From: Megalonaias nervosa
Taxonomy: Eukaryota > Mollusca > Bivalvia > Unionida > Unionidae
Direction of reading: 5' to 3'
Assembly: GCA_016617855.1 (NCBI GenBank)
Contig: JAECUM010092833.1
Span: forward strand, 124,001-188,000
DNA: 64,000 nucleotides
The notes under the pieces were generated by a model, which made no database searches, was not told the DNA's origin, and worked only from the letters and a program-made list of their open reading frames with translations. Below are positions 1-9,686 of the stretch, in pieces. The position numbers and the translations under genes were made by a program. Numbering within the stretch: the first letter of the stretch is position 1; each line of letters begins with the position of its first letter.

Positions 1-83
1 ACCAGTGGTGAGTATTTTCCATATTTTCTGTTTTTTTATCAGTTTAACGGAGCATCAGCCAACCCTCCTTACTGACAAATTCA

Positions 84-425
84 GCTAAACAATAGCCATG
101 GGTATGCTATTGCTGCTTTTTGGGTGGTAAAACTAATTTTAATTATGCAGTACTTACCCATGCTATTGTCAAATGCCCTTCTCCCACCCTACTCAGATGT
201 CCTGATATAGTAGCTGTCTTTTAAAAAGATGAGCTAGCTGTGCTTGTTTTGCAAATAACATACTAGGAATAAGTGAGCTGCACGAGTAGTTTTCATACTG
301 ACAATTCTTCACTCTAAGGGAGGATGTATGCACATCAAAAGGATGTTGCCTTTTCTTGGCACGAAAAAGAAAGCTAAACAATAGCCATGGATAAGTATTG
401 CATAATTAAAATTAGTTTTACCCCC
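84..425. repeat. Short inverted-repeat (MITE-like) unit
   Basis: Positions 123-169 and 378-425 are near-perfect reverse complements of each other (core ACTAATTTTAATTATGCA against its complement), about 48 bp per arm. The word GCTAAACAATAGCCATGG also occurs as a direct repeat near 84 and 373. This arrangement suits a small foldback or MITE. No coding potential is seen between the arms. The superfamily is unassigned because the termini and target duplication are not clear. Confidence 0.5.
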
Positions 426-429
426 CTCC

Positions 430-2062
430 CCCAAAAAAACTACATGTTAAACAGTGCAGTGTGCTATAAATAGAACACCAGTTACCTATTTGACTCCATA
501 AAGATAGGCCTGCCAGTAAACTGTTGCAGCAGTGTAGTCCATGTTATGTTAACATCAGTTTTAACCATTTAACATTTTTGGTACACATTTAAGAGTAAAA
601 TCTGATCGTTATAGACGTATAATTATTTTTCAAGGGAGAATTTTTTATGTTCTTTAACCCTTTACCTCATGTAAGCACCTTTGGACGAGTCTATTTCATT
701 ATCATGGAAGCGCCTTTGGACACCTCTACCTGATTAGCATGGAAGTGCCTTTTGATGCCTCTACACCATTCTCATGGAAGCACCTTTCAATGCCTGCTGT
801 AAACATCAGCCATTTTGAGCAGGTTTTCATAGTGCCACCTTCGGGGAAACCTCTCCCATTAGACACTACATTAATTGGAGTGAATGACCATTATGTCAGA
901 TCATGTGGTCGCTGCTCAAGATCTGGTCGAAATCTGCTATTTAAAGTAACTGGTTCGTATTCTCCACTCTCCATAATGGAGGCTGTTGGTTTTGTTCAGT
1001 ATTTCTTGAGTTTTCATGATTAGAATCACAACTATGAAAGCTTCAATAACTTAAGTATAGACTCTGATATTGATGTAGGCAGCAATTAGTTTTTATAAAT
1101 TATCAAAATTCATCTGATTTAGTGATGTAGAAACAGACATAAACTTGTAAATTTCGAGTATGAGAAATGTCAGCGCGGCTTCACTGACTTGACAGTGAAC
1201 GAGTTCTCTCAAGATTTTAAAGCACATAAACAATTCTTCCATAAAAAATAATTAAACAGCTATAATGATCAGATTTTACTCTTAAATCTTTCATTACATA
1301 ATATATGCGTACCATAAATGTAAAATGGTTAAAATTGATGTTAAACGTAACATATACTACACTACTTAACAGTTAACAGGCAGGCCTATATTTATGGAGT
1401 CAAACAGGTATCAGGTGTTCTGTTTATAGTGCACTGTACTGGGTAACTTTGCTACATGTAAACCGAAGGGTTAAAAAGCCATACACTCTATTATGAGGTA
1501 AAGGGTTCAGATTTTGAAAGAACTCATTTACTGTTAAGCCGTGTGATCATTTCTCATACTCAAAATTTACCATTTGTTTGTCTACGTCTACATCACTAAA
1601 TCTCCTGGATTTGATAAATTATGAAAACTTTGTGATGCCTGCAGCAACATCAGGCCTTTACCTATGTCATTGAAGCTCTAATAGTTGTGTATTCTAATCA
1701 TGCAAACTCCAGAAAGTACTGAGCAAAAAAATCCACTGCCTTCATTTTGGAGAGTGGAAAATCCTACCCAATTACTTTAAATAGCAGATTATGACTAGAG
1801 CTTAAACAGGGACCATGTGATCTGACGTAATGGTCATTCACATCAATGAATGTAGAATCTAATAGAAGGTTTTCCCAGAAGGTGGCGCTATAAAAACTAG
1901 CTCAAAATGGCTGATGTTTACAGTTGGTATCCAAACATGCTTCCATGAGAGTGGTGTAGAGGTGTCAAAACTCACTTCCATGCGAATCAGGTAGAGGTGT
2001 CCAAAGGCGCTTCCGTGAGAATGGGGTAGAGGCGTCCAAAGGCACTTACATGAGGTAAAGGG
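430..2062 (-). mobile_element. piggyBac-like MITE, copy B, split by copy A
   Basis: The segments 436-653 and 1510-2062 together match the intact MITE at 7503-8314 in the same orientation. The shared stretch starts near GCAGTGTGCTATAAATAGAACACC and ends at ATGAGGTAAAGGG. The two halves are separated exactly by copy A (658-1505). The right terminus is clear at 2062, followed by TTAT, a likely mutated TTAA. The left terminus is degraded around 425-440. It encodes no transposase and is therefore non-autonomous. Confidence 0.75.
658..1505 (+). mobile_element. piggyBac-like MITE, copy A, nested in copy B
   Basis: This 848-bp element starts CCCTTTACCTCAT and ends ATGAGGTAAAGGG, a 13-bp perfect terminal inverted repeat. 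It is flanked by TTAA at 654-657 and TTCA at 1506-1509, the latter probably a mutated TTAA. A TTAA target with a CCC...GGG terminus is the piggyBac signature. The body matches the reverse complement of 7503-8314 throughout. The 94-codon open frame at 739-1023 lies in MITE sequence and is not a gene. It interrupts copy B and is therefore the younger insertion. Confidence 0.8.
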
Positions 2063-2559
2063 TTATCAATGAGCACTTTGTATTTCCAGTGAATAATAAT
2101 TTGAATAATTCCACCCAAATGAAATACTGAACACAACAATAAGACTGAATCTGCTTCAGATATTAAAGGGAACAATGATTAATTTCTCCAATAAATAACA
2201 TTATATAAAATGCTAAGAAACAAAAGTATAACTAGGATGAAGATCAAAAGTTCATTTTAGAATATTTGTAAGTTGTCAACAAGATATAATTTGTTACTAA
2301 AATTATGATAAAGAACATGGGAAACTTAAGGTACAACTTGTTCTTCATGGAGAATTCTAGTGACATAGACCCAGATCCAAATAACATATTTACCTCCATT
2401 AATAATGATCCTAATTTTTAATCCTCACTCATAGAGAAATATTAACTATGTATTATTTGCTTACAAATAAAAGTAAGTGGTTAGGTATACAATGAACTTG
2501 ATTTTGGACAGTGTGAAGTCCAAAATACAATTATACATGACATCATGATAATCATGGAG
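2063..2559. other. Unassigned AT-rich sequence
   Basis: No gene, terminal repeat or tandem structure is seen here. The stretch separates the MITE pair from the 39-bp array. Confidence 0.5.
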
Positions 2560-4132
2560 AAAAAAACTAACAGATACAAATTAAATAAAGATAACACATA
2601 GAAAAGTATGGGAAAAAAGTGAAATGGCATCATTACATAGAAAAGTATGGGAAATAGTGCCCTGATATCATTACATAGAAAGTTTGGAAAAAGTGCCAAA
2701 AAAGTGCCCTGTTATCATTACATAGAAAGTATGGGGAAAAAGTGCCCTGTTATCATCACATAGAAAAATATGGTAAATGTGCCCTTTTAACATTACATAG
2801 TAAGTATAATGAAAAGTGCAAAGTTATCATTACATAGAAAAGTATAGAAAATTTCCCAGTTGTCATTACATAGAAAAGTATGGAAAAAAGGGCCCTGTTA
2901 TCATTATATAGAAAGTATGTGGAAAAAATTGCCGTGTTGTCATTATATTGAAAGCATGTAAAAAAAAAAAAAGTACCCTGTTATTGTTACACAGAAAAGT
3001 ATGTAAACAAGTGCCCTGTTACACAGAATAAAATGGAAAAAGTGCTTTGTTGATATTACATAGAAGAGTATGGAAAAAGTGCCCCAATATTGTACGTAGA
3101 AAAGTATGCAAAAAAAGTGCTTATTTATCATTACATAGAAAAGTATGCAAAAAAAGTGAAGTTTTATCATTACAGAGTAAGTATGGAAGAAAGTGCCCAG
3201 TTACCATTACACAGAATAGCATGCAAAAAAGTGCAGTGTTATCGTTACATAGAAAAGTATGGGAAAAAAGTGCCCCATTATTGTTACACATAAAAGTATG
3301 CACAAAAGTGCAGTGTTATCATTACATAGAAAAGTATGGGGAAAAAGTGCCCCATTATTGTTACACAGAAAAGTGTACACAAAAGTACCCTGTTTGCATT
3401 ACATAGAAAAGTATGCAAAAGTGCCGTGTTATCAATACATAGAAAACTATGGGAAAAAAGTGCCCCATTATTGTTACACGAAAAGGTTTGCACAAAAGTG
3501 CCATTATCATTACACAGAAAAGTATGCAAAAAGTGCCGTGTTATCAATACATAGAAAACTATGGGAAAAAAGTGCCCCATTATTGTTACACGAAAAGGTT
3601 TGCACAAAAGTACCCTGTTTGCATTACATAGAAAAGTATGCAAAAAGTGCCATGTTATCAATACATAGAAAACTATGGGAAAAAAGTGCCCCATTATTGT
3701 CACATGAAAAGGTTTGCACAAAAGTGCCCTGTTATCATTACACAGAAAAGTGTGCAAAAATGTGCAGTGTTTTCAGTATATAGAAAGTATGGGAAAGGTG
3801 CCTTGTTATCATTACATAGAAAGTATGCAAAAAAGTGTCCTGTTATCAATACATAGAAAGTATGGGAAAAGGTGCCATGTTATCATTTTATAGAAAAGTA
3901 TGCAAAAAAGTGTAGTGTTATCGTTACATAGAAAAGTATGCAAAAACGTGCAGTGTTATCAGTACATAGAAAAGTATGCAAAAAAAGGTGCAGTGCTATC
4001 AGGACAGAAAAGTATGGGAAACTGGTGCTCTGTTATCATTACATAGCAAAGTATGCAAACAAGTGCAATTATTATTACATAGAAAATTATTGGAAAAAGT
4101 GCCCTGTTAGCATTACATAGAAAAGGTCACAA
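2560..4132. repeat. 39-bp tandem array (minisatellite)
   Basis: About 40 degenerate copies of a roughly 39-bp unit recur, each carrying ACATAGAAAAGTATG, a run of A, then GTGCCCTGTTATCATT. Divergence is greatest at the 2.6-3.1 kb end and lowest in 3.2-3.75 kb, where higher-order duplicates of about 120-150 bp are visible. Because 39 is divisible by three, frames stay open on both strands and give repetitive spurious ORFs of 60-174 codons. I do not read these as proteins. Confidence 0.9.
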
Positions 4133-4261
4133 ATTGTTGAAGATTTCCAAAGATCTCATACACAATTGCATTGACTTTATCATTTTATATCAAAGGACTG
4201 TTATTGTGGTTATTAAATTGTATAATAATGTTTCTTTTTCATAATTTAATAAGAGAAAGAT

Positions 4262-4863
4262 GTTACAATCTTGTCATTTTATGTTTGTTCTCTCCTTGAG
4301 GTCATTGTGCTATGCACCTAGATAAAAAAGTGATACCAGTGACATGACATAATGATCATGTAATTTTATGTTTGTTCACTCCCAGAAGTTGTGGTGCTAT
4401 AATAAATCTGGATAAAAAGTGTTGTCAGTGACATCATGACATAATGATTGTATCATTTTGTCTGTTCTTACCCAAAAGTTGTGGTGCTATAATATATCTG
4501 GGTAAAAAGTGCTGTCAGAGACATCATGATGTAATGATTGTATAATTGTATGTTTGTTCTCACCCAGAGGTAATGGTTATATAATACACTTAGGTAAAAA
4601 GTGTTGACAGTGACATCATGACTTAAAGATTGTGAAATTTTATACTTGTTCTCTCCCAGATGTCATTGTGCTATATTTGATACACCTAGATAAAAAGTGT
4701 CATCAGTGACATCATGACATAATGATCATATCATTTTATCTGTTCTCTCCCAGAAGTCACGGTGCTGTAATACATCTGGATAAAAAGTGTTGACAGTGAC
4801 ATCGTGACTTAATGATTGTGTAATTTTATATTTCTTCACAACCAGATGTCATTGCGTTATATA
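4262..4863. repeat. 90-bp tandem array, left part
   Basis: Six to seven copies of an approximately 90-bp unit are present. Each contains TTTATGTTTGTTCTCTCCCAGA, a GTGCTATAATACACCT segment, GATAAAAAGTG and TGACATCATGACATAATGAT. The marker GATAAAAAGTG recurs near 4321, 4411, 4500, 4593, 4689 and 4779. The array stops at the TA of the Tigger insertion (4864-4865) and resumes after 12891. Confidence 0.9.
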
Positions 4864-5399
4864 TACAGTGTGACCCCGCTATAGTACGGTAGTTGGGAGC
4901 CATAGAACCCAACCGTGTTATAGACCGAACTGTGTTATAAGCAACCAGGTCGGCTGAAGAACATGATGCATGTACCCGAAAAAATGTGCGGGGGGGTGGG
5001 AGTGGGGTTTAGGTAATAAATGTGGGCGCAAAATACATGCTTCATTGGCAGTTATCATCTTAAATAGATGAATATTAAATGAGAAATACACCTGTAGTGA
5101 AAACAGAGAAGGCATATATAATATTTTACTTTATTCAGAGAACCACGCATTGGTACATATACATGTATACTTTTATTTATATACATGTCTAATGTATATC
5201 ATTGAATAAGGTATCAACACCGTGTACTCACCCGCGAATCACGTCACATACATTGAATTCACAATACAAGTAATTCCATCGAAAATGTGCACACACACAC
5301 ATTTAAAATATTTGATGATTTTGTTACAGGTCATACAGGTCTGAATCAGTGGAAAAAAATAGCACAATCACGTAACGAATGATGAAAAACGTTTACTCT

Positions 5400-6195
5400 T
5401 CAGTACGTCCCAAGTCGGTAAAAGTTTCCGTCATAAGCGCCGTCGGTAGAGTTCGTAAATATAAACTTTTTTCCTGTAAAAAGGAAACTTTCACAGCACA
5501 ATAAAAGTGTTCCAGTCATGTTGGAAAATGAAACAATCCATCAGATTCCATTGCTTTTATTTAAGTTTGGTTCTGACTTCCTTTGAAGAAAGGTTCTTTG
5601 TTTTTATTGAAGATTGTAGTCGGCTTTCTTTGATGAAGGGTACACGAGTTATTGAAGTCGCCGCTAAAGGACAACTTTGGAGAACCAAACAAATGCCCGT
5701 TTCTTATTGTGGCGGCAACATGAAAAACTTGTATTGCATGACTGAGACTGATTATTCCCATTTGCTTAGTACGTTTTCATTACAATTGGTACTTCGAGGT
5801 AATGTTTTCTTTGAAATTTCAGCTACTATTTTAAATGGGTAAATTTTTTTAAATCAATTGGCCATGTATGGTCAATTGTAGTTACTGTTCCTCACTGCCT
5901 ATTGAATAGACAAGTGAGAGTTTGCTTTTCTTGTTTTTTTTTTACATTTGTGGTAGTAGGGTGATGTTGCCTTCCACGCATGCATCAGACATTTAAAGAA
6001 AGTGTAAATCGATGATAGAGACGCAGGTGTTCTGGTCTGATGACAGGGATTACTACAGAAAATGTGAATGTTCTGAAGGATTTAATTCTGAGTGAAAAGA
6101 AGAGGAATTTTACTTACCATCCACATACAAATGTCAGTCTATGTAAATATATTAATTACTAGCAAGCGGCCTAAAATCCAACGAAAGATAGATTA
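5400..6195. other. Unassigned interior of element X
   Basis: No gene is seen. The stretch 5460-5720 is similar in the same orientation to 8690-8890 in element Z: both have TTCACAGCACAATAA, ATTGCTTTTATTTAAGT and GGACCAAACAAATGCC-type words. It may therefore be a remnant of a Z-related element. A Z-like terminus (GATGTCAACATAAGCGGA) appears again near 6943. The 111-codon open frame at 5507-5842 has no recognisable motif. Confidence 0.4.
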
Positions 6196-6850
6196 TGACA
6201 GTATGTCGACAGTTATATGTATTTGGGTCATATTTTGAAATCCAATCAGTCAGATAATGAAGATATGATGAGACATTATCAATATTTGTGTATTCGAACA
6301 AACATGCTTCTACGTAAATTTAAGAATTGTTCATTGAATATCAAAATTAGATTACTGAAATCTTATTGCTGTACAATGTATTGCACTCCTCTATGGACAA
6401 ACTTTAGTGAATGTATGAAAAGAAAACTAGTAATTGGTTATAATAATAGTCTTCATTTTATATTAGGTCTTCCTAGATGGAACAGTGCCTCCAACATGTT
6501 TGTAAATTATAATGTATTCAGTTTTGAGGAAGTAATGAGAAAGTATGTATTCTCAATGATAACAAGAATATCTAATAGTAAGAACTGTATATTGAAATAT
6601 CTTTGGAACTATGACATTCATTTAAATTCTCATATTATTAGTAGATGGAACAAATTACTCTTTAAATGTGCCACTTAATTTCATTCTTAACAATGCAGGG
6701 CACAGTTAATTGTTGTAGATGTAGATGTATACTTGTACATATGATATATATGTTCTTTTATGTTTACAATGTTTTACTTTATATCCGTATTTTAATTTAG
6801 GTGTATGGACTATGTAGTCTGAAATAAAGAATTCTTATCTTCTTATCTTA
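6196..6850 (+). pseudogene. 5'-truncated Rex1/CR1-like LINE, RT C-terminal end
   Basis: An open frame at 6217-6678 (153 codons) encodes the C-terminal part of a non-LTR reverse transcriptase. Visible marks are YLGHILKS, then DMMRHY, NMLLRKF, IRLLKSYCCTMYC and PLWTNF. I recognise the pattern YLGHI, LLRKF, KxxLxxSYC, LxTxxLW from Rex1/Babar-type elements. The 3' UTR ends in GAATTCTTATCTTCTTATC, a short-repeat tail typical of the clade. A longer copy of the same family lies on the minus strand at 35083-36085. The fragment starts abruptly at about 6196, which fits 5' truncation at insertion. It lies inside element X. Confidence 0.75.
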
Positions 6851-7502
6851 TGAGATAATGCCTTGTCCGGTTGATCTCCGCTACCAGAAATGTAAATTTG
6901 AAGAAAAAAAAAGCAGATATCTCAAAACATACAGTACTCATGCTAGATGTCAACATAAGCGGATTATGATATAACAGTACACTGTTAAGATGGTTTGTCA
7001 ATATGGACAAAGAATTTGTTCATGTAACAATAGATGAATTTCAGTGCATTTTATATCGACTTTGCAGCTTCTTTTCATGCGGCCTCTGAATTTCTCCACT
7101 CCAAACCAATGGATGTACAGTCCTACCCATTTATGTTGACATCCTCGGGCCCGAGGAAATATTGTTGACATAGCGGATGTCGAGATAAGTGTTTGGGGGG
7201 GGGGTCTGAAAAAAAGATACAAGTTAAATTCGTCAGTAAGGGGTGACCTGTCGTCAGTGAGTGGCATTTATACTTTGAGAAAACAAACAATGCAAATTTT
7301 GATTACATGAAGACAAAACCAGTGTGAAATACACATGTATATTGACAAATTACATTCTGGTTACCTTTGTGTAATAAAATCCACAATAAAATATTGCATC
7401 AGTCATATCCTGATATGAAAAACATTCACTGCGATTTTCAATGTCGGCATAAGCACATGGTTGCATAGTTGTTATTTACATGCTTCAAGTACATGTACTT
7501 AA

Positions 7503-8314
7503 CCCTTTCCCTCATAGAGTGTATGGCTTTTGAGCCCTTCGATACACATGTAGCAAAGTTACCCAGTGCAGTGCGCTATAAATAGAACACCTATTACCTG
7601 TTCTACTTCATACACATAGGCCTGTTAAGCAGTGAAGTGTATGTTACGTTTAACAGCAATTTTAACCATTATCATTTTTGGTACATATACACTACGTATG
7701 GAAAGATTTAAGAGAAAAATCCGATCGTTATAACTGTATAATTATTTTTCACAGAAGAATTTTTTATATGCTTTAAAATCTTGAGAGATCTCGTTCACCG
7801 TCAAGAACATGAAGCCGCGTGACCAACCATAGCTGCCATTTCTCATGCTTGAAATTTATGAGTTCTTTGTCTGTGACTACATCACTAAATCAGATGAATT
7901 TGATAATTTATAAAAACTAATGGCTTCCTACATTAGTATCTGAGCCTTTGCCTTAGTTATTGATGCTTTCATAGTTGTGATTCTAATCGTGAAAACTCGA
8001 GTAAGTACTGAACAAAATCCACGACCTCCATTTTGGAGAGTGGAGAATATGACCCAGTTACTTCAAATAGCAGATTTCGACCAGAGCATAAACAGTGACC
8101 ACGTGATCTGACGTAATGGTCATTCACACCAATTAATATAGTATCTAATGGGGGGTTTTCCTCCGAAGATGGCGCTACGAAAACCCGCTCAAAATGGCTG
8201 ATGTTTACAGCAGGCATCAAAAGGCGCTTCCATGAGAATGGTGTAGAGGCGTCAAAAGGCGCTTATATACGAATCGGGTAGAGGCGTCCAAAGGCGCTTG
8301 TATGAAGTAAAGGG
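7503..8314 (-). mobile_element. piggyBac-like MITE, copy C, intact ends
   Basis: This 812-bp element is bounded by perfect TTAA at 7499-7502 and 8315-8318. Ends are CCCTTTCCCTCAT and ATGAAGTAAAGGG. It is the best preserved of the three copies and defines the family. It is the reverse complement of copy A along its length. It has no transposase and so needs one from elsewhere. The 83-codon minus frame at 7969-8220 is MITE sequence. Confidence 0.85.
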
Positions 8315-8439
8315 TTAAATTGGCCTAGATTTTGGTCAGTCTGTTCCCATCTTATTGAGGCTACCAAGGGGATGGGGCTATTCACAGGGAAATGATAACC
8401 TGTCGACAAGTTGGTTTAAACAGTACGTGTATTTAGTTA

Positions 8440-8600
8440 CAGAAGTCATCGTGAAAAGTACATAAAAGCGAAGAAGAGATATGCGGCTGATATGATTAAT
8501 GAAGGCATAATATTGTATACATTGACACATGCTAATGAGGTATTAAAAGAAAATGATTCTTACAATACAATATTGTAACAATGTCAGCTCAAGTGGTATA
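8440..8600. repeat. Dispersed repeat D, copy 1
   Basis: It shares GGCTGATRTGATTAATGAAGGC, GAAACATGC-like and ATACAATATTGTAACAATGTCAG segments with 27385-27560 and 51195-51390. The three copies lie in unrelated surroundings, which supports a mobile family of about 150-190 bp. No TIR or tail is resolved. Confidence 0.55.
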
Positions 8601-8900
8601 CATTTAAAATTTTTCACAGACATCTTTGCGAGATGCCCCACCCTCAACTTCCTTAACAGCCAGATATTTAGTTTCCAGAGACTGTAAATTTAATCTGCGT
8701 TTTACACTGCCGTTGGTAGCCATCGTAAATATAAATAAAGTTAAAAAGGAAATTTCACAGCACAATAAGCTTGTTTTAATCACCGATCACTTTGGAAAAT
8801 GCAAAAACCGATCAGATTTCATTGCTTTTATTTAAGTCGCCGCGAGAGGCCAACTTTATAGGACCAAACAAATGCCTGTTTTCTTTTATCCGACCGTGAC

Positions 8901-9160
8901 ATTAAAGCCTGGCGGCAAGATCAACTAATTGTTGAATAAAGTACAGGTTGGAACTGGCCGCTTGCCGACATAAATGATTAGGCGGGAAAATTAAAGCCTG
9001 GTGGCAAGATCAACTAATTGTTGAACAAAGTTTGGGTTGGAACTGCCAGCTGATCGACATAAGCGATAAGGCGGGAAAATTAAAGCCTGGCGTCAGGATC
9101 AACTAATTGTTGAACAAAGAATGGGTCGGAACTGGCAGCTTGTCGACATAAATGATTAGA
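8901..9160. repeat. 89-bp tandem repeats inside element Z
   Basis: Three copies start at ATTAAAGCCTGG near 8901, 8990 and 9079. Each ends in a GCTTGTCGACATAAATGATTAG-like segment. That segment resembles the GTTGACATAAGTGATGTCGA sequence of the right terminus of Z, so the repeats may be subterminal transposase-binding sites (inference). Confidence 0.75.
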
Positions 9161-9686
9161 AAACAAAAGATTTGTTCAAGCTGGGACCAAAGGCTTCTGT
9201 CGACATGTACGTTTATTTTTTATCTCGACGTCAACATAAGCATGATAATTTTGGTAGTAATAGTAGACCAAGGGACCAGGACTTTGCTTTTTTGTCAAAA
9301 TAGGTGGCTTGTTGACATAAGTGATGTCGATATAAGTGGGTAGGACTGTATATACAAGTTTAAACAGCCAACAATGTCGCCAATAAAAAAAATCGCCAGA
9401 TGGTGTATTTTGCCACCAATAAGGGAAAAAATATCACAGTTTGCAACATTTGCGAAGCCCGCATGATTCCTGAATAAATTTTTTACACGTTATTTTTCGT
9501 AGTTTTAAGAAGAAAACATTATTTTTTTGTGTATGAGAAAAATGCATATAAAATTTCAAGAGCCACGCCACGATCGTCTTGTATTATTCATACGCGATCT
9601 CTTCCCTAAAATGATAATAACCTTTTTTTTGTCTTTTTCGTACTTTTAAGGAAGAAATATTTTTCGTGTACGAGAAAAATACATGT

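Larger units (their letters stand above)
7118..9348. mobile_element. TIR element Z (TA target), non-autonomous
   Basis: The left end is CAGTCCTACCCATTTATGTT at 7118. The right end is the complement of CAGTCCTACCCACTTATATC at 9348. TA flanks both sides (7116-7117, 9349-9350). The CAGT terminus with a TA target suits a pogo/Tigger-like Tc1/mariner element. No transposase is seen in the 2231 bp. It carries a piggyBac MITE (7503-8314), a dispersed repeat (about 8440-8600) and three 89-bp subterminal repeats (8901-9160). It sits within element X. Confidence 0.65.

Noticed and set aside
739..1023. 94-codon plus-strand open frame
   Set aside because: It lies wholly within a piggyBac-like MITE. The corresponding frame in copy C (7969-8220, minus) is only partly open, and there is no recognisable motif.
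3047..4120. Several repetitive ORFs of 60-174 codons on both strands
   Set aside because: They are generated by the 39-bp array in multiple frames at once. The residue pattern simply repeats every 13 codons.
5507..5842. 111-codon plus-strand frame
   Set aside because: It overlaps repeat sequence shared with element Z and has no motif. The related stretch in Z is not open in the same frame.
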